A stretch of DNA of 64,000 bases from an uncultured bacterium (GTDB taxonomy: Bacteria > Bacillota > Clostridia > Lachnospirales > Lachnospiraceae). The notes under the pieces were generated by a model, which was not told the DNA's origin, searched no databases, and saw nothing but the letters and a program-made list of their open reading frames with translations. The stretch covers positions 1-64,000 of the forward strand of contig CAJMNR010000002.1 in assembly GCA_905214875.1 (NCBI GenBank), in the 5' to 3' direction. Within the stretch, counting starts at the first letter, position 1. Each line of letters opens with the position of its first letter. A program made the translations under genes and the position numbers. This document shows positions 32,556-41,455 of the stretch, one piece after another.

Positions 32556-35315
32556 ATGAAAGTAAAACGCTTAGTCGCAGCAGTAAGTGTTCTTGTAGTA
32601 GGAATGACCACTTTATCGTTTCAAAATTCTGTTTATGGAGAGGAGAAAGATGTGAAAACAAAGGTAGCAAAGACAATCACGATTGATGGAAACAAAATTG
32701 ATACAAGTGAAAACAATAAGTATCGTGGACTTGGCATGGTAACAGGAAATAATTCTTCAAGGTTGTTGTTAGATTATAAGACAGAGCATGAGGAAGAATA
32801 CTGGAAAATCATGAATGCCTTATTTAATCCAGATACAGGGATGGGACTTGGCCATATCAAAATTGAAATGGGATCTGATATAAATTCCTCTTCAGGAACA
32901 GAACCAGCAGTCAAACGTTCGAAAGAAGAGAAAGCAGATGTTACAAGAGGCGCAGGATATCAGATAGCAGCAGATGCAAAAACAATTAACAAAGACATTA
33001 CCTTGGATATGCTATGGTGGAGTGAGCCAGCATGGGTTAGGGATTCCGAAGATGTATATGCAGCCAGATATGCATGGTATAAGGAGACTTTGGATGCTGC
33101 CTATGATACGTATCAACTGCAATTTGATTATGTGTCGGCAACTCAGAATGAAAAGCCGATCGACCCAGACTGGATTAAGTATTTATCTAAAAAGCTGAAG
33201 GAAGAAAAAAGTGAAAGATATGATTATAGCAAGATTAAAATTGTATCTTCAGACGAAGTTACAAGCTGGAGTACAGCAGATCAGATGCTAGAAGATAAAG
33301 AATTAATGGATGCAATTGATGTGATTGGGTCGCATTATACTTCGTTTTCAAGTGAAACAGCAAAAAAGATAAAAGAGGAAGAAAACAAGGAACTATGGTT
33401 CAGCGAAGGTAGTTCGCCAATGAGTTACTCAAAAAGCACTTACAAGTACGATGGGACAGGAAGCGGCTTAAGTGATATCAATGGAATGCTGGACATTGCC
33501 ACAAGGATTATTACTGCTGAGTCTAAAGGCAGTATGAATTTATATGAGTTCCAACCAACAGTAGCAGCATATTATAACGGTGCAACGTATTTTCAGAAAC
33601 AAGAAATCACTGCGAACGAGCCATGGTCGGGGTATTATGAAGTGGATGCCGGATATTATATGGCACTTCAATTCTCATTATTTGCTAAGAATGGCTGGCA
33701 GTTTGTAAAAGATGCTTCCTTTGGGGATGGAGAAATTGGTGGAGATGGACATGCACTGATTAATTCTACCTACAATTATCTTACCGTTGCCAATAAGGAA
33801 ACAGGGGATTATAGTACCATTATTGCAAATAATTCAGCGAAGACAATCGAGTATACGCTGGATGTAAGAAACTTTGATAAATCAAAAGAGGGTATGGATG
33901 TTTGGGAGAGCAGAGGACCAGATCAGGACAGCACTTCTTATTATGATAACTTTTTGCAGAAGACAGAAACAATCACACCAAAGGCAGATGGTGATAAAAG
34001 TACATATACAGTAACGGTTAAACCATACTCTATGGTAACTTTGACTACGCTTAAAGTTGAAAGGCCAGTAATTGAACAGCCAGAGCAGGAAAAATCAGTA
34101 ATGCTTTCCCTTCCTTATTCAGACGACTTTGAGTATAAAGAATATGCAGTCGATTATCTTGAAAAACGAGGAAATGCACCAAGATATACGACTGATCAAA
34201 GTGGAGCATTTGAAGTAAGGAAGTTGGAGAATAACAATGTATTGGAACAGAAAATCACATATGAGAATAAAGCAAGTGAGTGGGGCGGAGGAAGAAGGGA
34301 CCCTATTACTTGTTTAGGTGACGATAACTGGATGAACTATAGTGTTAGTACAGAAGTCTTATTGGCCAAGAGCAATTCTGAAGGAACTACAAAGAATTAT
34401 GTTGGAATTGGGGCAAGGTATAATCTTCAAGATGCAGGAAACAGCGGATATCAGCTTAGAATTATGGAAGATGGAAGCTGGTGCCTTATGTACAATGATG
34501 AGGAAATAAAAAATGGAACTATAGAGGATTTTGATAAGACAAAATGGAATACTTTGAAGTTATCGGTAAATGAGAACAAAATCAATGGGTACATAAATGA
34601 TAAGGAAGTAGTTAGTTACAAGGCTCAAGATACCATTAATACGTCGGGAAGAATTGCGTTGTATAGTGATTTTAATACAAATCAATATGATAACATCAAA
34701 GTAGAACCGATAGAAGGAGCTATTACAAATTCAGTCCGTGTAGATAATATGGATGATGGTGTATCGTATGAAGGATCTTGGGAGCATGAGACGATGAGTA
34801 GTTTTAGAAACTATAACCGTACGGTTTCAAGCACTAATGTTGAAGGCGCCAAGCTTTCATTTGAATTTTACGGACAAGGTTTTGCCTGTATAGGTGTGTG
34901 CGAAGATGCGGTTATTAATGTGATGGTGGATGGAAAATCGGTAAAGACAGATTATAAGATTCCAACCAATACGAGTCGTTCTGCTTCTTATTATTTGTAT
35001 GGGCTAGAGGAAGGGCAACATGCAGTAATCATCACTGTCAAATCAGGAAACTTTAGTGTAGATGCCATAGAGATTGCAAGAGACACTATTTATAAAAAGC
35101 AAACAGTTGTTGGAACGAAGGATATGACAATGAAGACGATGGAGCCATCGAAGGAACCATCGAAGACAGAAGCACAAGCACAGGAGGCAAGTGCTTCTGA
35201 AACAAAGGAGAGTTCTAGTACGAATATGGTTGTTATGATTGCAGTAGCGGTAGCTGTCGTTGTCGCTCTTGCAGCAATCGTAACTGTTGTGATAAGAAGA
35301 AAGAAAAAGGCTTAA
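32556..35315 (+). CDS. Surface-anchored GH59 glycosidase (galactocerebrosidase-type)
   Basis: This 919-residue exported enzyme follows the whole domain order of glycoside hydrolase family 59, the family of mammalian galactosylceramidase. A signal peptide (to about VYG, residue 28) leads into a TIM barrel (about 40-390), with acid/base E199 in SATQNEKP and nucleophile E284 in LWFSEGSSP. A beta-sandwich follows, and then a lectin-like jelly roll (about 505-715, SDDFEYKEY to DNIKVEP). An extra beta domain (about 720-835) precedes a Ser/Glu/Lys linker, one membrane helix and an RRKKKA tail. It should therefore be displayed outside the membrane and release beta-galactose from an unknown glycan or glycolipid. 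The ATG at 32556 is preferred (AAGGGGGAG just upstream). Confidence 0.85.
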   Translation: MKVKRLVAAVSVLVVGMTTLSFQNSVYGEEKDVKTKVAKTITIDGNKIDTSENNKYRGLGMVTGNNSSRLLLDYKTEHEEEYWKIMNALFNPDTGMGLGHIKIEMGSDINSSSGTEPAVKRSKEEKADVTRGAGYQIAADAKTINKDITLDMLWWSEPAWVRDSEDVYAARYAWYKETLDAAYDTYQLQFDYVSATQNEKPIDPDWIKYLSKKLKEEKSERYDYSKIKIVSSDEVTSWSTADQMLEDKELMDAIDVIGSHYTSFSSETAKKIKEEENKELWFSEGSSPMSYSKSTYKYDGTGSGLSDINGMLDIATRIITAESKGSMNLYEFQPTVAAYYNGATYFQKQEITANEPWSGYYEVDAGYYMALQFSLFAKNGWQFVKDASFGDGEIGGDGHALINSTYNYLTVANKETGDYSTIIANNSAKTIEYTLDVRNFDKSKEGMDVWESRGPDQDSTSYYDNFLQKTETITPKADGDKSTYTVTVKPYSMVTLTTLKVERPVIEQPEQEKSVMLSLPYSDDFEYKEYAVDYLEKRGNAPRYTTDQSGAFEVRKLENNNVLEQKITYENKASEWGGGRRDPITCLGDDNWMNYSVSTEVLLAKSNSEGTTKNYVGIGARYNLQDAGNSGYQLRIMEDGSWCLMYNDEEIKNGTIEDFDKTKWNTLKLSVNENKINGYINDKEVVSYKAQDTINTSGRIALYSDFNTNQYDNIKVEPIEGAITNSVRVDNMDDGVSYEGSWEHETMSSFRNYNRTVSSTNVEGAKLSFEFYGQGFACIGVCEDAVINVMVDGKSVKTDYKIPTNTSRSASYYLYGLEEGQHAVIITVKSGNFSVDAIEIARDTIYKKQTVVGTKDMTMKTMEPSKEPSKTEAQAQEASASETKESSSTNMVVMIAVAVAVVVALAAIVTVVIRRKKKA

Positions 35316-35779
35316 TTTAGCTGATATACAAGAAAGCTTAGCAGGACTGCAAATGTATTCCATGCCAGATAAGGAAACAATAGGTAGCCTGCTAGTTTTC
35401 TGCAACGGTAAAATATCTGAATCATAATAAGGTTTATAAATAATAACAATATTGTCCATAAAAATGATACAAAAAATAACTTTAGATTAAAGAACAATAT
35501 GCTGAAGAAGAAATTGACGACAAGTTGTATGCCATATACGATCAGAGAAAGTTTTTTGTCCTTGCAATTGGATTGGTAGACAAGGTACGAGGCGATGCCC
35601 ATCAAGATGTAGAGAATTGTCCAAACGATAGGGAAAACGATGCCCGGTGGGGCAATAATAGGTTGGTTCAGCGTTTTATAGAAGTCCATTCCACCATTTG
35701 TCAGGGCATTTGCAGTAAAGCCAACGGCCAGGGGAATAAGGAGTGCTATGGCTAGTTCTTTTAATTGTTTACCTTTCAT
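35312..35779 (-). CDS. tspO: TspO/MBR family membrane protein
   Basis: This 155-residue, five-helix protein matches the tryptophan-rich sensory protein TspO/peripheral benzodiazepine receptor family, which bind or photo-oxidise porphyrins. Landmarks are the MDFYKTLNQPIIAPPGIVFPIVWTILY block (about 30-56, a family-conserved P-x-W type segment with one W here) and YLLFPYLAWNTFAVLLSF near the C-terminus. The ATG at 35779 has AGGAGGTG at 6 bases; a GTG inside that ribosome site is rejected. Its stop overlaps the stop of the convergent glycosidase gene. Confidence 0.9.
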   Translation of the reverse strand: MKGKQLKELAIALLIPLAVGFTANALTNGGMDFYKTLNQPIIAPPGIVFPIVWTILYILMGIASYLVYQSNCKDKKLSLIVYGIQLVVNFFFSILFFNLKLFFVSFLWTILLLFINLIMIQIFYRCRKLAGYLLFPYLAWNTFAVLLSFLVYQLN

Positions 35780-35917
35780 TACAATCACCTCCTGTACAGA
35801 TTATTCTCAGCGAGGAAATTATATACCATGATTTCAAAATGTCGGAAAAGATGTCCTAGCGCTATGAAATAAAGTATGGTAGTATTAGAGCGAATACAGG
35901 ATAGGAGTGAACGACAA

Positions 35918-36523
35918 GTGGCAGGAAAATTTTATGCAGTTCGAAAAGGAAGAGAAACAGGAGTATTCAATTCCTGGGACGTATGTAAAAGTAAGATCAG
36001 TGGCTTTAGCGGTGCAGAATACAAGAGTTTTAAGACTGCAGCAGAAGCAATGGAATACGTAATGGGCGGTAAGACTAAGGAACCGGATGTGCATTACGAA
36101 GATCATGAAAAGGCACTTGCCTATGTTGACGGTAGCTACAATGTCCATACGAAAGAATTTAGTTATGGTGCTGTGTTACGTCATGGGGACGAGGAATATG
36201 AGTACAGCGAAAAAGGAACGGACAAAAGCCTTGCGGATATGAGAAATGTTGCAGGAGAGATTCTTGGTGCAGAAGTCATGATGCGAGTTTGTATAGAAAA
36301 AGGAATCAAAGAGTTAGATTTATACTACGATTATGAAGGAATTGAAAAATGGTGTACTGGCGTATGGCAAGCCAAGAAACCAGGAACTCAGGCATATCGT
36401 GATTACTATAATTCGATCAAAGAAAAGCTTAGAGTAAACTTTCATAAAGTTGCTGCCCATACCGGAGTTGAATTAAATGAGCGTGTAGACCGACTAGCAA
36501 AAGATGCGTTAGGAATCCAATAA
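35918..36523 (+). CDS. rnhA: Ribonuclease HI with N-terminal viroplasmin domain
   Basis: This 201-residue enzyme cleaves RNA in RNA-DNA hybrids. Residues 2-48 form a caulimovirus viroplasmin-like hybrid-binding domain (KFYAVRKGRETGVFNSW, YKSFKTAAEA), as in eukaryotic RNase H1. The catalytic domain shows the D-E-D-D set in AYVDGSY, AGEILGAE, LYYDYEGIEKW and ERVDRLAKDA. The start is probably GTG at 35918, since the frame upstream lacks a ribosome site and AGGAG is 10 bases before this GTG; an earlier in-frame GTG/ATG at 35876 cannot be fully excluded. It is single-gene, closed by a strong hairpin. Confidence 0.92.
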   Translation: MAGKFYAVRKGRETGVFNSWDVCKSKISGFSGAEYKSFKTAAEAMEYVMGGKTKEPDVHYEDHEKALAYVDGSYNVHTKEFSYGAVLRHGDEEYEYSEKGTDKSLADMRNVAGEILGAEVMMRVCIEKGIKELDLYYDYEGIEKWCTGVWQAKKPGTQAYRDYYNSIKEKLRVNFHKVAAHTGVELNERVDRLAKDALGIQ

Positions 36524-36570
36524 AACAAAGCATGTCTAAATTATAGTGATTTAGACATGCTTTGTTTTAT
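36522..36570 (+). terminator. Intrinsic terminator of rnhA
   Basis: AAAACAAAGCATGTCTAAAT pairs perfectly with the complementary arm ending GACATGCTTTGTTTT (about 20 bp, 6-base loop). The T-run is part of the stem and continues as TTTTATAT. Confidence 0.85.
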
Positions 36571-36640
36571 ATAATCTATTTTTTTCTAGGAATATATGGA
36601 GTACGCTAAGTAAAATGATTGAAATTATGGAGGATGAGTT

Positions 36641-37585
36641 ATGATTAGTAATCGTATTTACTTAACGGACGACAAGAGAGTGTTCTTTGATACTTACATT
36701 TGGGAGAATTCTGTAGAAATGGGAGATAAGAAGAAACGACCTGCCGTTATTGTTTGCCCAGGAGGGGGATATTCCTTTACCTCAGACCGCGAAGCTGAGC
36801 CTATTGCTTTATCCTATGCATCCAAAGGATATCATGCTTTTGTATTACGGTATTCGGTTGGAGAATATGCAGCTATGCCAGCTCCATTAAATGAATTGGC
36901 ACAAACGATTGCATATATCCGTGAACATAGTGAAGAATGGAATGTGGATAGTAGCAAGATTGTTCTGACAGGTTTTTCAGCAGGTGCTCATTTGGCAGCA
37001 AGCCTAGGGGTATTTTGGAATGATGAAAGAATGTTGAATCAATACGATGGAAATCGTGAATTAATAAAACCAAATGGATTGATTTTGTGCTATCCAGTAC
37101 TAGATTTAAAAAGCAGCACAAAACGTTTAGATATCGGAGTTGAAGGATATCCAGAGTATGAAAACATTGATTTTGCCTTACATAAAAATGCAGATCCTGA
37201 AAAAGTCTTCGTTCGTGAGAATGGAAAGACTTATGTCGATTTTGAACAACATATGAATTCCTTTATCTTTAATGGTACGGATTACACCGACGAACAAGAA
37301 GAATTTTATTCTTTACAAAATCAAGTTTCTGAAGATGTACCTCCAACATTTATTTGGCATACATCCGAAGATGGCCTGATTCTGACAGCAAACTCATTAA
37401 AATTTGCAAATGCGCTATATGAGAAAAAGGTTCCTTATGAAATCCATATTTTCGGTGAGGGAGGACACGGGCTTGCACTTGCAAATGAGGTCACTATGGT
37501 AAATCCATGGGAAGTAAATGAAGTTTGTACGCAATGGCTTGATCTAGCATGTACATGGCTGAAACAACTATGTAGGGAGGATTAA
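36641..37585 (+). CDS. Alpha/beta hydrolase, acetyl esterase/xylan esterase-like
   Basis: This 314-residue cytoplasmic hydrolase resembles BD-FAE and acetylxylan-esterase-like carboxylesterases. The oxyanion-hole segment CPGGGYSF (about 39) is followed by the nucleophile elbow GFSAGAH (serine near 108), the acid in HTSEDGL (about 244) and the catalytic histidine in GEGGHGLAL (about 275). There is no signal peptide, so it would act on imported acetylated oligosaccharides. Seven bases separate it from a second esterase-like gene, so the two probably deacetylate the same oligosaccharide pool. GGAGG is present upstream. Confidence 0.85.
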   Translation: MISNRIYLTDDKRVFFDTYIWENSVEMGDKKKRPAVIVCPGGGYSFTSDREAEPIALSYASKGYHAFVLRYSVGEYAAMPAPLNELAQTIAYIREHSEEWNVDSSKIVLTGFSAGAHLAASLGVFWNDERMLNQYDGNRELIKPNGLILCYPVLDLKSSTKRLDIGVEGYPEYENIDFALHKNADPEKVFVRENGKTYVDFEQHMNSFIFNGTDYTDEQEEFYSLQNQVSEDVPPTFIWHTSEDGLILTANSLKFANALYEKKVPYEIHIFGEGGHGLALANEVTMVNPWEVNEVCTQWLDLACTWLKQLCRED

Positions 37586-37592
37586 CAAAAGA

Positions 37593-39170
37593 ATGTTACA
37601 ACCAGCAGCAGTATTTAGCAATCATATGGTATTACAAAGGGAAAAGAATATTACAATCTGGGGAAAAACAGATAGTAAGGAAGAAATCACAGTAGCAATG
37701 CACAACCAGGTCGTAAAAGCGCTGATTCAAGGAGACCAGTTTGAAGCTACTTTCTTACCAATGGAAGCAGGTGGCCCATATGACGTTATTATCCGTCAAG
37801 GAAAAGAAGTAGTTCGATTCTTAGATGTCTTGGTCGGAGAAGTGTGGTATGCAGGTGGTCAGTCCAATATGGAACTGGCATTGGCAAACAGCTTAAATGG
37901 TTCAGAGGTAGTTGCCAATATGGAAAATGACAAGATACGTTTCTACCAAGTGCAAAGAAAGTCATTTTTTGATGATGCCTTTTATGAAAGTGAGAAACAG
38001 ACAAATTGGGAAGTATGCGAAAAAGGAGCATGTGGAGAATGGTCTGCAGTAGCCACTTATTTTGCACAGTACTTACAAAATAAATTAGGAATTGCAGTGG
38101 GAATCATAGGCTGTAACCTTGGAGGAACTTCTGCTTCCTGCTGGACCAGCAGAGAACGCCTAGAAACCGACAAGGATACCCATCAGTATATTGAAACATA
38201 CGACAAGGCAATGGAAGGAAAGACCATCGAAGAGTATGAAAAAGAGTTAAAGGAATATAATGAGTGGTATCCTGCGTGGCAGAAAAAAGTAGATGAGTTA
38301 TATCGTGAAGACCCAGATATCACATGGACGAAAGTTCAGGAGATTGCAGGAGAGAGCAGATGGCCGGAACCATTAGGACCAAAGTCGCCATTTCGTCCAG
38401 GCGGACTTCATGAGACAATGACTATGCGTGTCAGTGGCTATGCGCTTCGAGGAGCAATTTATTATCAAGGAGAGGATGATGTTGAAAAAGCCTCTTATTA
38501 TAATAAGACATTAAGGATGGTAATCGAGCAGTTTCGGGAAGACTGGCAAGATGAAAGCCTTCCATTCTTGATTGTCCAGCTTCCAAGACATATTTTTAAG
38601 CAAGAAGCGGATCTTGGAAAATGGGCCTTGTTACGGAAGCAGCAGATGAATGTACATAAGACGGTTGCCAATACAGGAATAGCAGTAATGATAGACAAAG
38701 GAGAGTTTAACAATATCCATCCTCTTGAAAAGTCAGAGGTGGGAAGACGTTTGGCGCTTCAAGCAATGCAGCATGTATATCATTTGCCGGTCAAAGCATA
38801 TGGCCCAATGTATGAAAAAGCTTCTATTTTGGAAGATAAGGTAATTATACAAGCTTGTAATGTGGAAGGGAGCTTGCAATATAGAGACGATGAATTTTAT
38901 GCTTCTACCCGTAAGGACTATTGTCCAATCGATCGTGTAACGGATGTAATTAGCGAGACAGGATTTGAGGTGGCAGGTTTGGATGGCATATTCTATCCAG
39001 CTTCTGTTGAACTAGAGGAATCCATGATTTATCTTACTTCCGAACAAGTGAAAGAAATTATCTGGGTACGATATGCATATCATGATTTTAGTCCAGTGAC
39101 GGTATTCGACCAAGCAGGACTACCACTTGCACCATTTTGTGAAAAAATTCGTGGGTTAAAATTATTTTGA
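37593..39170 (+). CDS. Sialate O-acetylesterase-like SGNH hydrolase
   Basis: This 525-residue enzyme belongs to the sialate O-acetylesterase (SASA, PF03629) group of carbohydrate esterases. The N-terminal beta domain (VFSNHMVLQREKNITIWGK) is family-typical. Block I with the serine nucleophile is AGGQSNMEL (about 91), block III is the CNLGGTSASCW region, and RGAIYYQGEDD is the conserved W/YYQGE segment. The histidine is probably in NNIHPLEKSEVGRR (about 372). No signal peptide is seen, which fits intracellular removal of acetyl groups from xylo- or pectic oligosaccharides in plant-degrading bacteria rather than sialic acid use. GGGAGG is present 12 bases upstream. Confidence 0.88.
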   Translation: MLQPAAVFSNHMVLQREKNITIWGKTDSKEEITVAMHNQVVKALIQGDQFEATFLPMEAGGPYDVIIRQGKEVVRFLDVLVGEVWYAGGQSNMELALANSLNGSEVVANMENDKIRFYQVQRKSFFDDAFYESEKQTNWEVCEKGACGEWSAVATYFAQYLQNKLGIAVGIIGCNLGGTSASCWTSRERLETDKDTHQYIETYDKAMEGKTIEEYEKELKEYNEWYPAWQKKVDELYREDPDITWTKVQEIAGESRWPEPLGPKSPFRPGGLHETMTMRVSGYALRGAIYYQGEDDVEKASYYNKTLRMVIEQFREDWQDESLPFLIVQLPRHIFKQEADLGKWALLRKQQMNVHKTVANTGIAVMIDKGEFNNIHPLEKSEVGRRLALQAMQHVYHLPVKAYGPMYEKASILEDKVIIQACNVEGSLQYRDDEFYASTRKDYCPIDRVTDVISETGFEVAGLDGIFYPASVELEESMIYLTSEQVKEIIWVRYAYHDFSPVTVFDQAGLPLAPFCEKIRGLKLF

Positions 39171-39265
39171 AAAAATATGTTCCCCTTTTCGGAAAGTTTT
39201 ATATGTTAATAGTAGAAAGGTTAAAAGCATGAAAGAATAGTAGAAAGCCAATATGTGAATACTGT

Positions 39266-39274
39266 TGGTATACT
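39266..39274 (+). promoter_or_regulatory. Extended -10 promoter of the cupin gene
   Basis: TGG-TATACT is an extended -10 element 20 bases before the ATG, giving a very short leader. A clear -35 is not seen. Confidence 0.5.
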
Positions 39275-39293
39275 ATTTTTGGAGTGGGTGTAA

Positions 39294-39632
39294 ATGGATC
39301 GTTTTATGAATCATATAGAGCTTGCGAAACCAATGCCTCTTGTGAAGCAGATTAGCTGGAAACTAGGAGATATTGTAACAAAACCTATTTTACAGAGCAA
39401 AAATGTCTATATCGCATTAATGGCAATTGATCGTAGGCAGAAGGTCATGACTACAGATAGTGTAAAAGATACACTAATCTACGTATTGGAAGGAACAGCA
39501 GAGGTTACAATTGATGAAAAACGTCATATTGTAACAGGAGGGGAAACCATCATTATGCCTGCAAATAAACCACACAGCATTTATGCGTTGGAACAAGTGA
39601 AACTTATGTTTATTATGTTAATAAATGAATAA
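39294..39632 (+). CDS. Small cupin-domain protein
   Basis: This 112-residue, single-domain cupin has the two partial motifs TLIYVLEGTAEVTIDEK (about 62-78) and GGETIIMPANKPHSIYALE (about 83-101). The usual first-motif histidines (HxH) are replaced by DSVKDT, and only the second-motif histidine is kept, so metal binding is doubtful. Small cupins of this form often sense ligands or act as isomerases, but no activity can be named. It lies alone between its promoter and terminator. Confidence 0.8.
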   Translation: MDRFMNHIELAKPMPLVKQISWKLGDIVTKPILQSKNVYIALMAIDRRQKVMTTDSVKDTLIYVLEGTAEVTIDEKRHIVTGGETIIMPANKPHSIYALEQVKLMFIMLINE

Positions 39633-39636
39633 ATAT

Positions 39637-39671
39637 AAAAAACCGATGGTTGTATTACCATCGGTTTTTTT
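39637..39671 (+). terminator. Intrinsic terminator of the cupin gene
   Basis: A 13-bp perfect stem (AAAAAACCGATGG with CCATCGGTTTTTT), 8-base loop and T-run. Confidence 0.93.
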
Positions 39672-39820
39672 GCGGAAAATTGCTGATTTTTAATCATAAT
39701 GAATAGAAAACTTTTTACCCGTGAGAAAAAATTGTTCAATTCGACCTTTTAAAATACTGTTTCATGAATTACAATAGGTTGGATAAACTAAAATTAAATT
39801 ACAAAAAAGGAAAATTTATA

Positions 39821-41266
39821 ATGATAAAAAACAAATTTACCACATATAAATTAAATAGGGAGGTTTTGGAGGCACTTACGAAACTGAAATATTTGACACC
39901 AACCGAGGTACAGGAAAAAGTAATCCCTTTAGCATTGGAAAACAAGAACATTGTCGTAAAAGCAAAGACAGGTTCCGGTAAGACTGCAGCTTTTGCAATT
40001 CCGATTGTAGAAAACGTAGTATGGGAAGAAAATGCACCTCAGGCATTAGTGTTAGAGCCAACAAGAGAGCTTGCCTATCAAGTGAAGGATGAAGTCTTCA
40101 ATATTGGGCGAATGAAAAGGATCAAGGTTCCTGTCATATTTGGAGGGGCTCCATTTGATAAACAAGCATTATCCCTGAAACAAAAATCACATGTTGTAGT
40201 TGGAACGCCAGGGCGTATCTTAGACCATTTAAAAAAAGGAACACTTAATATAAGCAAAGTAAAATATTTTATTGTAGATGAAGCAGACCTAATGTTAGAT
40301 ATGGGATTTATCAACGATGTGAAGGAAATCATGGGCTATCTTGGGGATCTTCACACTACAATGTTATTTTCGGCAACATTACCAGACGAAGTGGACAAGC
40401 TTGCCAATGAGTATATGGATGATGCTGTTAAAATCATGATTGAAGATGATACAGTAACACAGGATACGATTACACAGCTTGGATACGAAGTTGAGAATGA
40501 AGAGAAGTTCGATCTTTTATTAGATGTGCTCTATGAACAATCTCCGGAATATGCAATGATTTTTTGCTCCACAAGAGAAATGGTAAATGTCTTATTCCGT
40601 CAATTAAAGAAGGAAAAGATTCGTTGTGGCATGCTGCATGGAATGGTGGACCAACAAGAGAGGCTTGCAACAGTGGATGATTTTAGGCAAGGCAAGTTTT
40701 CGATTCTTATAGCGACAGATGTTGCTGCTAGAGGAATCGATTTTGACACAATTACTCATGTTATTAACTATGATATGCCGAATGCCAAGGAAACTTATGT
40801 ACACCGTATAGGAAGAACTGGGCGAAATGGTAAGACCGGTACGGCGATTACATTTGTGAATGAGAAAGAAAAAAGACTGAAAGGGATTATTGAAGAGTAC
40901 ACTAACGCAGGGATTACCATGTGCGAGAGGAAAAGCAAAGAGGAGCTTGAAGAAAAGAAAAAAGAGTATCTGAAGAAACAGAAGCAACGTCAACCGCTGA
41001 AAGAGAAAAAAGGAGCAGTCTTTAATAAAGACATTATGAAGCTTAGTATTGGAGGCGGAAGAAAGTCAAAGATGAGAGCAGTAGATATCGTTGGAACAAT
41101 TTGTAGTATTGGGGGAGTAACGGCAGACGATATCGGTATCATTGACATTCGTGATTCGTTAACATACGTAGAGATTCTAAATGGAAAAGGTAAAATCGTA
41201 TTAGACGCACTACAGAATAAGCCAATAAAAGCTAAGATACGAAAGGTAAGAATGACAAGAAATTAA
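39821..41266 (+). CDS. DEAD-box RNA helicase with DbpA-type RNA-binding domain
   Basis: This 481-residue ATP-dependent RNA helicase probably acts in ribosome assembly or RNA decay. Motif I GSGKT is at 51-55, PTRELA is Ia, DEAD is at 153-156, SAT is III, ATDVAARGID is V and HRIGRTGR is VI. The last 75 residues form the DbpA/CsdA RNA-binding RRM (MKLSIGGGRKSKM, DIVGTICSIGGV), which in E. coli DbpA and B. subtilis YxiN docks on 23S rRNA hairpin 92. The ATG at 39821 has AAAAGG about 10 bases upstream; an earlier in-frame ATG at 39764 lacks a ribosome site. Confidence 0.93.
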   Translation: MIKNKFTTYKLNREVLEALTKLKYLTPTEVQEKVIPLALENKNIVVKAKTGSGKTAAFAIPIVENVVWEENAPQALVLEPTRELAYQVKDEVFNIGRMKRIKVPVIFGGAPFDKQALSLKQKSHVVVGTPGRILDHLKKGTLNISKVKYFIVDEADLMLDMGFINDVKEIMGYLGDLHTTMLFSATLPDEVDKLANEYMDDAVKIMIEDDTVTQDTITQLGYEVENEEKFDLLLDVLYEQSPEYAMIFCSTREMVNVLFRQLKKEKIRCGMLHGMVDQQERLATVDDFRQGKFSILIATDVAARGIDFDTITHVINYDMPNAKETYVHRIGRTGRNGKTGTAITFVNEKEKRLKGIIEEYTNAGITMCERKSKEELEEKKKEYLKKQKQRQPLKEKKGAVFNKDIMKLSIGGGRKSKMRAVDIVGTICSIGGVTADDIGIIDIRDSLTYVEILNGKGKIVLDALQNKPIKAKIRKVRMTRN

Positions 41267-41351
41267 TAAAAATAAATTTTTTAGAAAAAATTGTAAATTG
41301 GTATAAACTTCCAGAAGAAGTTGACCGATAACTAATTGTGAGATTTAAGTG

Positions 41352-41405
41352 CGTTTTCATCTAATAAAAAAGTTTTGTTTGGGTAGCTTTTTTTAGATGA
41401 AAACG
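41352..41405. repeat. Large A+T-rich inverted repeat between helicase and HPr-like genes
   Basis: CGTTTTCATCTAA and TTAGATGAAAACG pair perfectly, and A-run/T-run segments extend the stem to about 19 bp around a 14-base loop (41373-41386). The T-run is inside the stem, not behind it, so it is not a classic terminator. It may stabilise the helicase mRNA end or structure the leader of the HPr-like gene, 50 bases downstream. Confidence 0.45.
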
Positions 41406-41455
41406 ACTAGACTCGAACATGAGGATGTTTAAAAAAGGGAAAAGGGTGTTGTAAT

